A stretch of 64,000 bases of DNA from assembly GCF_024158745.1 (NCBI RefSeq), contig NZ_JAMZAW010000006.1, positions 248,001 through 312,000 on the forward strand, given 5' to 3'. Both the position numbers and the translations under genes were made by a program. Below are positions 35,468 through 43,171 of the stretch, piece by piece (the stretch's first letter is position 1; each line of letters starts with the position of its first letter). Under the pieces are notes generated by a model. It did not search any database and was not told where the DNA came from. It worked only from the letters and a program-made list of their open reading frames with translations. This stretch comes from Paenibacillus tyrphae (GTDB lineage Bacteria; Bacillota; Bacilli; Paenibacillales; NBRC-103111).

Positions 35468-36094
35468 GTGGAATGGGAGGAATTTGAACGGGCAAGGCGG
35501 GAGCGCATCGTTACCCGCCGGTTGGCGAAGCCCAGACTTGACGTGAAATATCCGCAGGTGCTGGGACTACAAAACCGGCTCGTCCAGCGGATCGTCAATC
35601 ATTCGATATTGGACGCCATCTACAAGCTGATCCGCAAGCAGGACTACGTGCAGGACCAGACCAGAACGGTATCGGGCAGCTATAAGGTCAAGCTGCATAA
35701 AAACGGCCTGCTCAGCTTGCTGTACGACGTTTACGGATACTCTCAGGGAGCGGCGCACGGCCTCACCTTCCAGAGCTCGCAGACGTTTAATTTGCGGGAC
35801 GGTACGGAGTATCAATTAAAGAATTTGTTTAAACCGGGAAGCGATTATGTCCGCCGGCTGTCGGCGATTATCCGCCGCAGGTTCAAGGAGCAGGATATTC
35901 CGATGCTCACGGAATTTCGTTCGATCCGTCCCGATCAAGATTTTTATTTGACGGACCGCGCCATCGGCATCTATTTTCAACTATACGAATATACGCCGTA
36001 TGCCTATGGTTTTCCGACGTTTGAAATCCCTTTTACGGAAGTCGCGGACATTCTCGATCCGAACGGTCCGGTCGCTTTGCTGGCCTACCGTTGA
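35468..36094 (+). CDS. DUF3298/RsiV-like domain protein
   Basis: 208 residues without signal peptide or membrane helix. The pattern KYPQVLGLQNRLVQRIVNHS, YDVYGYSQGAAHGLTFQSSQ, TFNLRDGTEYQLKNLF and FYLTDRAIGIYFQLYEYTPY is that of the DUF4163/DUF3298 pair found in RsiV and PdaC, but here it is free of other domains and apparently cytoplasmic. The start is GTG 35468 after AAGGAGG. It follows the cyclase gene by 108 bases. Confidence 0.8.
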   Translation: MEWEEFERARRERIVTRRLAKPRLDVKYPQVLGLQNRLVQRIVNHSILDAIYKLIRKQDYVQDQTRTVSGSYKVKLHKNGLLSLLYDVYGYSQGAAHGLTFQSSQTFNLRDGTEYQLKNLFKPGSDYVRRLSAIIRRRFKEQDIPMLTEFRSIRPDQDFYLTDRAIGIYFQLYEYTPYAYGFPTFEIPFTEVADILDPNGPVALLAYR

Positions 36095-36181
36095 ACGGTG
36101 TTCAGGCCGCCGGCGCCGCTGTCGAGGAGACGCCGGCTTTGCTGCAGCAACTTGATAACCTTAGGAAGGCGAGGCGAAACT

Positions 36182-36850
36182 ATGGCCAAGCATGCCATCG
36201 TTGCAGGGAGCACAGGGCTTGTCGGAAGCGAGCTGGTAAGCTTGCTTCTGGAGCATTCCGCTTACGACCGGGTGGTCACGTTGGTACGGACCGACTCGGG
36301 CATCCGGCATCCGAAGCTCGAACAGCGCGTCATTTCCTTCGACCGTCTGGCTGACGAGGCGGCTGGCGGTTTCGATGGCGCCGACGTGTTCTGCGCCCTC
36401 GGGACGACGATCAAGAAAGCGAAGACGCAGGAGCAGTTCCGCAAGGTCGATTACGGCTATCCGATGGAGCTTGGCCGGCTGGCGTCCGTCTCGGGCGCCG
36501 CGCAATTGCTCATCGTCACGGCCATCGGAGCGGACAAGCAGTCGGCCTTTTTTTACAGCCGGGTCAAAGGCGAGACCGAAGAAGGGCTCAGAGCGCTCGG
36601 GCTGCCGGCGCTGCATATTTTCCGACCTTCGCTGCTGCTCGGCGAGCGGGAAGAGGTCCGCTTCGGGGAGCGCGCAGCTGCGCTTCTGTCCCGAGTCGCC
36701 GGTTTTGCCATGCGCGGGCCGCTGCGGCCGTACAAGCCGATCGCCGCGCGAACGGTCGCCAAGGGCATGCTCGAAGCGGCGCTCCGAGGCGCCCCGGGGA
36801 CCCATGTGTACCCGTCGGACCGGATCGAAGCGCTGGCTTCCGAATTATGA
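36182..36850 (+). CDS. NAD(P)-binding oxidoreductase, TIP30/NmrA-like
   Basis: 222 residues, atypical short-chain dehydrogenase fold. Nucleotide-binding AIVAGSTGLVGSELV (GxxGxxG), VFCALGTTIKKAKTQEQFRK, and YxxxK in FYSRVKGETEE. ATG 36182 follows AGGCGAGGCG; codons upstream in frame lack support. It may share a transcript with the DUF3298 gene 87 bases upstream. Substrate unknown. Confidence 0.88.
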   Translation: MAKHAIVAGSTGLVGSELVSLLLEHSAYDRVVTLVRTDSGIRHPKLEQRVISFDRLADEAAGGFDGADVFCALGTTIKKAKTQEQFRKVDYGYPMELGRLASVSGAAQLLIVTAIGADKQSAFFYSRVKGETEEGLRALGLPALHIFRPSLLLGEREEVRFGERAAALLSRVAGFAMRGPLRPYKPIAARTVAKGMLEAALRGAPGTHVYPSDRIEALASEL

Positions 36851-36856
36851 AAAAAA

Positions 36857-37000
36857 GCCGCGGATCGCGGCCTGAGCTTGTCGAGAAAGTGGACTTTAAC
36901 AAAAATAGAGATGCATACGGAAGTGGATACCCCACCCCCTCGTAACCTCTATTATCCCATTTGACCACTTTCTCGACATTCTGAGGCCGCTGCTCGCGGC
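36857..37000 (+). repeat. Palindromic element E5, internally deleted copy
   Basis: Core 36880-36978. Outer stem TGTCGAGAAAGTGG with CCACTTTCTCGACA; AATAGAG with CTCTATT. The interior keeps CATACG on the left and GGATACCCC..CCCCTCGTAAC on the right, but the 5' GGGGTAT arm and all inner hairpins are gone, as expected from deletion of about 110 bases relative to E2. Bracketing hairpins are GCCGCGGATCGCGGC (36857) and GCCGCTGCTCGCGGC (36986). The left hairpin, with AAAAAAA before it, also looks like the terminator of the minus-strand gene at 37010. Confidence 0.8.
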
Positions 37001-37009
37001 CCGAAAAGG

Positions 37010-37780
37010 TTACTGACCCGGCAGCTTCTTAGGCTTGCTGCCGAACCACTTCACGTATAACGCTTCATACGTTCCGTCTTTCCCGAGAGCTTCGATTGCG
37101 CCGTTGATTCTGCCGAGATGCTTGTTTTTCTTTTTCGCAACGATGGCATAGCTTTCTTTGTTCAGAACTTCCCCGACCATCTTCACTTTGCCTTCCCCGT
37201 CGTTTTGCAGGAAATGGTGGACGTTGCGCTCGTCGAAAATGACCGCGTCCAGCTTTTTATTTTTCAAGTCGGTGTAAGCATCCGAGATATCGGGATAGCC
37301 CCGGACCTCTTGGGTGCCCTGGATTCCGCCGGCATAAATATAAGAGGTCGAGCCGCTCTTGGTTCCGATGACTTTTCCTTTCAGATCGTCCTTGCTCTTG
37401 ATTTCCTTGTTGTCCGAAGCGGTAAGCAGGACCAGCCCGGTCTGAAAATACGGATCGGAAAAAGCAAAATTATCCTTGCGGGCTTTGTTGACGGTCATCC
37501 CCGCGATCGCCATGTCTACTTGGCCGGATTTCACGGCTTTGTTCAGCTCTCCTTGCGTCATCGGAACAAGCTCGTATGGCAAGTTCGCTTTTTGCGCGAT
37601 CGCTCTCCACAGCTCCACTTCGAACCCTTTATTCTCTCCGTTCTCGGTATACGTGAACGGGCGGAAATTGCTTTCTATCCCGACTTTGACCGGTTTTTCC
37701 CCGCCGCATCCCGCGATCAGGAGCGTCAAGAGGATAGCCAGCAGTCCGATTCTCCGTCCGCTGCGAATTACGACATCCAT
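37010..37780 (-). CDS. Amino-acid ABC transporter binding lipoprotein (SBP family 3)
   Basis: 256-residue lipoprotein (lipobox LLIAGCGG). Mature part: VKVGIESNFRPFTYTENGEN, GFEVELWRAIAQ, LVPMTQGELNKAVKSGQVDM, AIAGMTVN and FSDPYFQTGLVLL are typical of polar amino-acid (glutamine-type) binding proteins. ATG 37780 lies after AAGGAGG. No permease or ATPase gene adjoins it, so it is an orphan binding protein or works with a distant transporter. Confidence 0.93.
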   Translation of the reverse strand: MDVVIRSGRRIGLLAILLTLLIAGCGGEKPVKVGIESNFRPFTYTENGENKGFEVELWRAIAQKANLPYELVPMTQGELNKAVKSGQVDMAIAGMTVNKARKDNFAFSDPYFQTGLVLLTASDNKEIKSKDDLKGKVIGTKSGSTSYIYAGGIQGTQEVRGYPDISDAYTDLKNKKLDAVIFDERNVHHFLQNDGEGKVKMVGEVLNKESYAIVAKKKNKHLGRINGAIEALGKDGTYEALYVKWFGSKPKKLPGQ

Positions 37781-37888
37781 TCCCTTCGTACCTCCTTTTC
37801 AGGTAAACAAAGGTATTGTTTGTCTTCCGAGGGACGGTTATGCAATCCGGCCGCCGGGCGGATAAAAAAAAGAGGGGCCCGCTTGGTG

Positions 37889-38203
37889 TCAGCCCCCGAA
37901 CGAGTCCCGGAACGCTTTGGCCAAAGCGTCCGATTCCACTTCCCACAAAGCGGCCACTTCGCCGCAGACGTTCTCGTCGAACCAATCGGCCAGCACCTTG
38001 CGATTGTCCGCATGCTCCACAATATAAGGCAGGTTCAGCAGCACCTTTTTGTAATACAGCTTTTCCGCTTGCTCTACCGCTTGCTGAGGGACGTAGCATC
38101 CAAGTTTTTTGCGGGCGCGGTACAGCTCCCGGCTGCAAGTGCGGCGAATTTGCCGGGCGGACGGGTAAGGCCGGCTGTGCTTCATTTGGTTTGTTGGATT
38201 CAT
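37889..38203 (-). CDS. Conserved-looking small basic protein of unknown function
   Basis: 104 residues, soluble, with a basic N-terminal half (ARQIRRTCSRELYRARKKLG) and an acidic end. The start ATG 38203 is 12 bases after AAGGAG; an ATG right at the ribosome binding site (38215) is too close. The stop lies in a G-rich segment that pairs with CCCC to form a terminator ending in a T run (37867-37896, minus strand). No family recognised. Confidence 0.65.
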   Translation of the reverse strand: MNPTNQMKHSRPYPSARQIRRTCSRELYRARKKLGCYVPQQAVEQAEKLYYKKVLLNLPYIVEHADNRKVLADWFDENVCGEVAALWEVESDALAKAFRDSFGG

Positions 38204-38284
38204 CGATAGCGGCATCTCCTTCCTGCCATTATGCTATGCGGAAGAAGGGCGGGCGGGTACTGCCGACGGCGGTTTTTGAACGTT

Positions 38285-38334
38285 ACAGAAAGTTTAAGTT
38301 CGCTAAAGCATTAAAGCGGACTGCGACTTTCTGT
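38285..38334. other. Long imperfect hairpin in intergenic DNA
   Basis: ACAGAAAGT pairs with ACTTTCTGT, and inside it AGTTCGCT with AGCGGACT (one G-T pair), around the loop AAAGCATTA. It lies in the 214-base gap before the cupredoxin stop; a second smaller stem GACTCC/GGAGT with a T run follows near 38380. Role unknown. Confidence 0.6.
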
Positions 38335-38416
38335 ACCAAGAAAAACTTCCGCTAAAAACGGTCTGGCTTCTTTGAATGGACTCCGATAAGGAGTTTTTCT
38401 TAAAAAGGGGCGGCGT

Positions 38417-38875
38417 CTACTCGTCGATGACCAGGTAGCCGACCATCGGTCCGTTGTGAGCCATGTCGGGATGGGTTAGGCAGATGATCCGGTAGACGCC
38501 CGGTTTGGAGGCGCGGAAGGAAACGACGGTTTCCTTTCCTTTTTTTACCTCCCCTTTGATGTTAAGGCCTTCGATGATAAAAGGATGACTGGCGCCGTTG
38601 ACGCCGTAAATGCTGAGCCGGATGCGCTCGCCTTTCTTCATATAGATTGTTCCCGGGTCCCAGCGGTAAGCTTCGATCGTTTTGCCGTCCGCTGTCGTCG
38701 ACTTGAACTCGCCGGTCACGAGCTGGATCGTCCGTTCGGGTCCAGCAGGGCTCATCGCGGTCCGAATCGTTTCGCGTTCCCAAAAGAGCAGCGCGGCACC
38801 GGCCAACAGTACGGCGGCGGCTCCGATTTTCAATCCCTTCAGTCCCTTTTGGCTCAGCACATATACCTTGGTCAT
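38417..38875 (-). CDS. Membrane-anchored cupredoxin-domain protein
   Basis: 152 residues. One N-terminal helix (IGAAAVLLAGAALLFW) and an outside cupredoxin fold resembling the CuA domain of cytochrome oxidase subunit II or nitrous oxide reductase. Copper ligands seen: His in NGASHPFIIEG, and Cys, His and Met in RIICLTHPDMAHNGPM. Only one Cys is present where CuA centres need two, so a mononuclear copper site is more likely. ATG 38875 is six bases after GGGG. It is divergent from the gene at 39006. Confidence 0.88.
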   Translation of the reverse strand: MTKVYVLSQKGLKGLKIGAAAVLLAGAALLFWERETIRTAMSPAGPERTIQLVTGEFKSTTADGKTIEAYRWDPGTIYMKKGERIRLSIYGVNGASHPFIIEGLNIKGEVKKGKETVVSFRASKPGVYRIICLTHPDMAHNGPMVGYLVIDE

Positions 38876-39005
38876 CGGCATCCCCTTCGGTTTCGAATCG
38901 TTTGTACGAGTATATTCGGGTGCTTGTCTGAACATGCCGGATCGGTTTCAAACCGGGAAGCGCCGGGTAAAGGTTCTTAACTCGAACACCGGGGGAGGAC
39001 GATCC

Positions 39006-40595
39006 ATGATGCGCTTAAAAGGTAAACTGGCCCTGCTGGGGCTGTGCCTCGTTCTGCTCATGCCGTGCGCAGCAGGCGCACAGGCCGTATCGGCGCGGGA
39101 GGTGGCGGCAGAGCTAAGGGTCCGACTGGACGCTTTGTTTGGCGAGCATGCGCTGCTGGCGGTTTTTGCGATGCAAAAACGGTACGACGGCGCCGTCGAT
39201 CGCGAACAGGCCGCTGCGCTGCTCGGGAAAAATACCGAACGATTGGCAGCCACGCTGCGGTCGGCCTACGGGGAAGAGAGCGCCAAGACCTTCGAGCCGC
39301 TGTGGTCGTCGCATATCGAGGCTTTGTTGAACTATGCGCAGGCCGCTGCGGCTGGCGACAAAACGGCACGGGCGCAGGCAGCGAACGGCTTGGAGGCTTA
39401 TGCCAAGGAGCTGGCGCTGGTTTGGGCGAGGCTCCTTCCGGATTTGGGAGCAGCGGGGCTGGAAGCAGGAGCGAAGCGGCATAACGATCTGGTGCTTCAA
39501 GCGCTCGATGCTTACGCGGACAAAAATTACGCGGCAGCGTATAAATCGATGCGCGAAGCTTACGCCCACGCGGTGGCAAGCGCCGATTTGCTGGCGGTGG
39601 GCATGGCTGCGCAATCGCCGGACCGATTCGACGCGTCCGGCATGAAGACCCGCAAGGCCGATCTGCGTGTGGCGCTTGGCCGCTTGCTTGGCGAGCATGC
39701 GCTGACAGCCGCATTTGCGATGCAGAAAAGCATCGACGGCGCAAGCGACTTCGATCAGGCGGCTGCGGCGCTGAATGAGAATGCGGAGGATCTGGCGGCC
39801 GCCGTCGCTTCCGTTTACGGGGAGACGTCCGGAACGGCGTTTCGTACGGTATGGACCTCCCGTACCCGCTATATCTTGGATTACGCCAAGACGGCCGCAT
39901 CCAAGGACGCGTCGGCGCGGGCAATCGCAGCGGGCAATCTGGAGAAGGCTCAGGCGGAGCTGGCACAATTTTTCGCGGATGCGAACCCGCAGCACGGGAG
40001 CAAGCCGGAGCTGCTGAACGGTCTGACTGCGCAGACCGGGCAAATGACGATGGCCGCTGACCATGATGTGCTGGGCGAGTACGCTGCCGCCTATGACAAT
40101 ATGGAGACGGCCTATGCCCAAATGCTCCTGATGGCCGACCTGCTAGCGCAAGGAATCTCGGACCAGTACCCGGACCGGTTCCCGGACGCTCCGGCATCCG
40201 TACGGAAAACCGTGACGATGCAAATCGGCGAAATGGAGCTGACCGTGAACGGCCAGACGATCCGGATGGACGTCTCTCCCGCACTTCAAGAGGGCGTCGT
40301 CTATATTCCGCTGCGGGTTCTCGCCGAAGCCGTCGGCGCTACGGTGTCATGGGACGCGGCGACGAATACGACGCGGTTAGCTTGGGACGGCAATCAGGCG
40401 TCATTCCCGATCGGCTCGGATCCAGCGGAAGTCAACGGCAGGGTGAAATCGGCCGGTGGGGCGCCGACCATCATGCAGGACGGGCGCGTCATGGTGCCGA
40501 TTGACGTTCTCGGCGAAGCGACGGGCTGGAAAGCGGAGCTTGGAAAAGATGACGGCTCGATTCGTCTGACGACGACCATTGAGGAACGTTTCTAG
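39006..40595 (+). CDS. Secreted protein with duplicated helical domain and copper amine oxidase N-like domain
   Basis: 529 residues. Signal peptide (LALLGLCLVLLMPCAAGAQA). Two tandem ~170-residue all-helical repeats follow: LFGEHALLAVFAMQKRYDGA and LLGEHALTAAFAMQKSIDGA open each copy, and DLLAVGMAAQSPDRF and DLLAQGISDQYPDRF close them. The last ~120 residues are a copper amine oxidase N-terminal-like domain (VVYIPLRVLAEAVGATVSWD, RVMVPIDVLGEATGW), a common wall-associated module in Paenibacillus. ATG 39006 follows GGGGGAGGA. It is divergent from a copper protein gene; a joint role is only a guess. Confidence 0.85.
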   Translation: MMRLKGKLALLGLCLVLLMPCAAGAQAVSAREVAAELRVRLDALFGEHALLAVFAMQKRYDGAVDREQAAALLGKNTERLAATLRSAYGEESAKTFEPLWSSHIEALLNYAQAAAAGDKTARAQAANGLEAYAKELALVWARLLPDLGAAGLEAGAKRHNDLVLQALDAYADKNYAAAYKSMREAYAHAVASADLLAVGMAAQSPDRFDASGMKTRKADLRVALGRLLGEHALTAAFAMQKSIDGASDFDQAAAALNENAEDLAAAVASVYGETSGTAFRTVWTSRTRYILDYAKTAASKDASARAIAAGNLEKAQAELAQFFADANPQHGSKPELLNGLTAQTGQMTMAADHDVLGEYAAAYDNMETAYAQMLLMADLLAQGISDQYPDRFPDAPASVRKTVTMQIGEMELTVNGQTIRMDVSPALQEGVVYIPLRVLAEAVGATVSWDAATNTTRLAWDGNQASFPIGSDPAEVNGRVKSAGGAPTIMQDGRVMVPIDVLGEATGWKAELGKDDGSIRLTTTIEERF

Positions 40596-40620
40596 CCATC
40601 TGGCAAGCATGGATAAAAGA

Positions 40621-40664
40621 AGGATCGCCCTCCCGGCTGTCGGCCGAATAGAAGGCGATCCTTT
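40621..40664. terminator. Bidirectional terminator
   Basis: AGGATCGCC pairs with GGCGATCCT, followed by TTT, with an A-rich left side, between two convergent genes. Confidence 0.85.
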
Positions 40665-40694
40665 TGGTGCAGGCAACTCAACTGCGGCACACCG

Positions 40695-41903
40695 TTATTT
40701 ACGCAGCGCGGCCGCTTGGGGCTTGCCTTTGACCAGCGTACCCGAGACGTAGATGGCCAGAAACAGAAGCATCGCCAGCGCCGACAGCAGATACATCGTG
40801 GAATAGCTTGTCCCCGAAGCGATGCCGCCCAGCAGCAGGGAGCCGAGCGCGATCCCGAGATCGATCGAGTTGTAGAACGTTCCGTTCGCCGTACCGCGCA
40901 TTTCCGGGCTTACCTGCTTCACGGTCCAGGCCTGCAGCGAAGGCTGCAAAATGCCGTAGCCGATGCCGTAGCATAACGCCGAGGCGAGAAGTCCGGTCAT
41001 GCTGGATGTATACGACAGCAGTACGAGTCCGACGGCCACCATAAGCGCGCCGGGAGGCAGGACGGCGATATGGCCTTTTTTATCGAAAATTTTTCCGGCG
41101 ACCGGGCGAACAAGCAGCACCGCTCCGGCGTTGCATAGAAAGAACCAGCCGACGTTCCCGATATGAACCTCTTTGCCGAACAAGGCGAGATAGCTGATCA
41201 AGCCCCCGTACGTAATCGAGAGCAGCATGTTCAGAAAACAGGGCAGCGCCACCCGTCTGTAGGTCCCGCGCGTATCCGGGGCCGAAGCTGGCGAAGAGGC
41301 GGTCACCGGCTTCGGAGCGGACGAGGTGCCGCGGATCAGCAGTGACAGCGGGATGATCAAGATCGCGAGCAGTGTCGAGACGAGGATCAGCGTACCGAAC
41401 CCGTAGCTGCCGAGCAGCCACAGCCCAATGACCGGCGCGGCCGACATCGACAGGCTCGTCGACAGGCCGAAGTACCCCATCCCTTCACCCATCCGCCGGA
41501 TCGGAATGATATCGGACACCAACGTGCCGAACGCCGTGCTGGACACGCCGAATCCGATGCCGTACAAGATGCGGACGAGCAGAAATAAAGCCAGCGTACC
41601 GGCGGCATAATAGCTCGCCGTTCCCAGCATATAGACGGCAAGGCCGAGCAGCAGGATGACGGCGGTCCGCCCGCGTTTAAGCCAGTTGCCGGCGAAGAAG
41701 CGGGTGACGATGGCCGCTAAAGCGAACAGGCTGATGACCAGACTGACGGTCCATTGGCTTGCTCCGAACCGTTCGGTGACATAGGCGGGCAGCGCCGGAG
41801 TGATCATTTGCAGATTCAAGTATAAAAATAAATTGCTGACTGTAAGCAGGACGAAGTCCCGGGTCCATAATTTTGAAGCGGGTATGTCGTGTTGTTCCTT
41901 CAT
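40695..41903 (-). CDS. Major facilitator superfamily transporter
   Basis: 402 residues, twelve predicted helices. The signature between helices 2 and 3 is RFFAGNWLKRGRTAV; the matching one in the second half is RPVAGKIFDKKGHIAV. Helix 5 carries GxxxGPP-like GLSTSLSMSAAPVIG, suggesting a drug exporter. ATG 41903 follows TAGGAG. It starts 18 bases after the MarR stop, so MarR and transporter form one operon. Confidence 0.92.
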   Translation of the reverse strand: MKEQHDIPASKLWTRDFVLLTVSNLFLYLNLQMITPALPAYVTERFGASQWTVSLVISLFALAAIVTRFFAGNWLKRGRTAVILLLGLAVYMLGTASYYAAGTLALFLLVRILYGIGFGVSSTAFGTLVSDIIPIRRMGEGMGYFGLSTSLSMSAAPVIGLWLLGSYGFGTLILVSTLLAILIIPLSLLIRGTSSAPKPVTASSPASAPDTRGTYRRVALPCFLNMLLSITYGGLISYLALFGKEVHIGNVGWFFLCNAGAVLLVRPVAGKIFDKKGHIAVLPPGALMVAVGLVLLSYTSSMTGLLASALCYGIGYGILQPSLQAWTVKQVSPEMRGTANGTFYNSIDLGIALGSLLLGGIASGTSYSTMYLLSALAMLLFLAIYVSGTLVKGKPQAAALRK

Positions 41904-41921
41904 GAAGCGATTCTCCTAGTC

Positions 41922-42365
41922 TTAAGGTTTCAGTAGAGTATCCAGATGGGTGATCAGCCGCAGATGAGTTTGTCTGAAGGCTTCGAGCTCCGATTCGGAC
42001 ATCCAAGAGAAAATATCTTCGATCGTTTGCCGTTCGATCGGCATCAGCAATTGGAGCTTGTGCCGGCCTTGCTCCGTCAGATAGACGAGAAACGATCTCC
42101 GGTCCGTCTCGCTCGTTTGCTTGCGCACCAGTTCTTTGCGGATCAGACAGTCCAGGATGCGCGCGGTCGTAGGCTGATCTTTTACCGTACGGTCGGCGAT
42201 TTCTTTCTGGCTGATGCCGTCCGATTCGTGCAGGCGGCACAGCACCGAAAACTGCTCCGGCGTCATATCGTGCTCTTTCAGCCGCGAGGTCAAGACGTTC
42301 AGCATCTTCCGGTGCGTTTGGCCGATAATGAAGCCGATCGACCATTCGTGCAAGTTAGGATTCAA
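41922..42365 (-). CDS. MarR-family regulator
   Basis: 147 residues. Winged helix with TPEQFSVLCRLHESDGISQK, EIADRTVKDQPTTARILDCL and wing KQTSETDRRSFLVYLTEQG. The start is TTG 42365 (MNPNLHEW), nine bases after AAAGGAA; an upstream GTG touches the ribosome binding site. It sits in front of the MFS gene and a palindrome suited to autoregulation. Confidence 0.93.
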   Translation of the reverse strand: MNPNLHEWSIGFIIGQTHRKMLNVLTSRLKEHDMTPEQFSVLCRLHESDGISQKEIADRTVKDQPTTARILDCLIRKELVRKQTSETDRRSFLVYLTEQGRHKLQLLMPIERQTIEDIFSWMSESELEAFRQTHLRLITHLDTLLKP

Positions 42366-42390
42366 TCGCAGCACTTCCTTTATTCCGAAT

Positions 42391-42408
42391 TAATTGTCAC
42401 AACAATTA
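42391..42408 (-). promoter_or_regulatory. Probable MarR operator
   Basis: Perfect inverted repeat TAATTGT-caca-ACAATTA, 26 bases upstream of the MarR start codon. Size and spacing match known MarR boxes. Confidence 0.7.
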
Positions 42409-42430
42409 TAAGTCTGACATGTAAAAAAGT

Positions 42431-42480
42431 AAACAGGTTTCGACAAGCGGACAAAGCGTCCGTGTCGAAACCTGTTTTTG
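42431..42480. terminator. Strong terminator
   Basis: AAACAGGTTTCGACA and TGTCGAAACCTGTTTTT form a 15-bp perfect stem with an inner CGGAC/GTCCG pair. It lies downstream of the HPP gene and upstream of the MarR promoter. Confidence 0.92.
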
Positions 42481-42498
42481 TTTGTCGCTGCGCCGGGT

Positions 42499-42987
42499 TT
42501 ACAGCCAGCGCTGCGGATACGTGCGGCGGCACGCCCGGTGGTAGCCCCAGGCGACGGCAACGATCAGCAGAGAGCCGAGCAGCACCGGGCTCCATAAGAA
42601 GCTCCAGGCGGAACCGGCCGTCATGACGAGGAGCGGATCGGCGCCGGCAGGCGGATGCAGCGTACGCGTCCACTGCATCGCCATGATGGACAGCCCCAGA
42701 GCAAGCGCGGCGGACCAGGCGTGAAAGCCAGCCGTGTGCAGCAGCACGAGCCCGATGGCGGTGCTGAGCAGATGGCCGCCGACGATGCTGCGCGGCTGGG
42801 CAAGCGGGCTGTCGGGAATCGCGAAAGCGATCACGCATGAGGCGCCGAAGGGAGCCATCAGGAGCGCGATTTCGCTCCATTGCCCGAGCAGCAGAGCGGC
42901 AAGCACGGCAAGGAACGCGCCGGTTCCCTGCAGCCCGTAGGCGATTCCTTTGTGCAGCGCCGACGGCGTTGTTGAGGATGGGTTCAT
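42499..42987 (-). CDS. HPP-family membrane protein
   Basis: 162 residues with four to five helices and the defining motif TLHPPAGADPLL. HPP proteins are thought to move nitrite or related anions in some bacteria and plastids. ATG 42987 lies eight bases after AAAGGAG. It is divergent from a LysR gene, which probably regulates it. Confidence 0.92.
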   Translation of the reverse strand: MNPSSTTPSALHKGIAYGLQGTGAFLAVLAALLLGQWSEIALLMAPFGASCVIAFAIPDSPLAQPRSIVGGHLLSTAIGLVLLHTAGFHAWSAALALGLSIMAMQWTRTLHPPAGADPLLVMTAGSAWSFLWSPVLLGSLLIVAVAWGYHRACRRTYPQRWL

Positions 42988-43081
42988 GGGACATTCTCCT
43001 TTATCCAATCGTTCTAGACGAAATGATTACCGTTATGCTAGCATGAAAGTAATACATTTGTGAAACGAATGTTAGCGATAC

Positions 43082-43102
43082 TATCGATTTTATTTATCGA
43101 TA
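43082..43102. promoter_or_regulatory. Probable LysR binding palindrome
   Basis: TATCGAT-tttattt-ATCGATA, a perfect inverted repeat between the divergent HPP and LysR genes. It has the T-N11-A character expected of LysR-type regulator sites. Confidence 0.65.
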
Positions 43103-43171
43103 TCTATATGTTGTTCCCCGCATTTTTTCGTCCGTCCATGAAACCTTGGGAAAAAGGAGTTCGTATAACGT

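Noticed and set aside
7163..37000. CRISPR array or attC-like integron cassette reading of the palindromes
   Set aside because: The copies are far apart, long, and not separated by unique spacers of fixed length; no cas or integrase genes are present.
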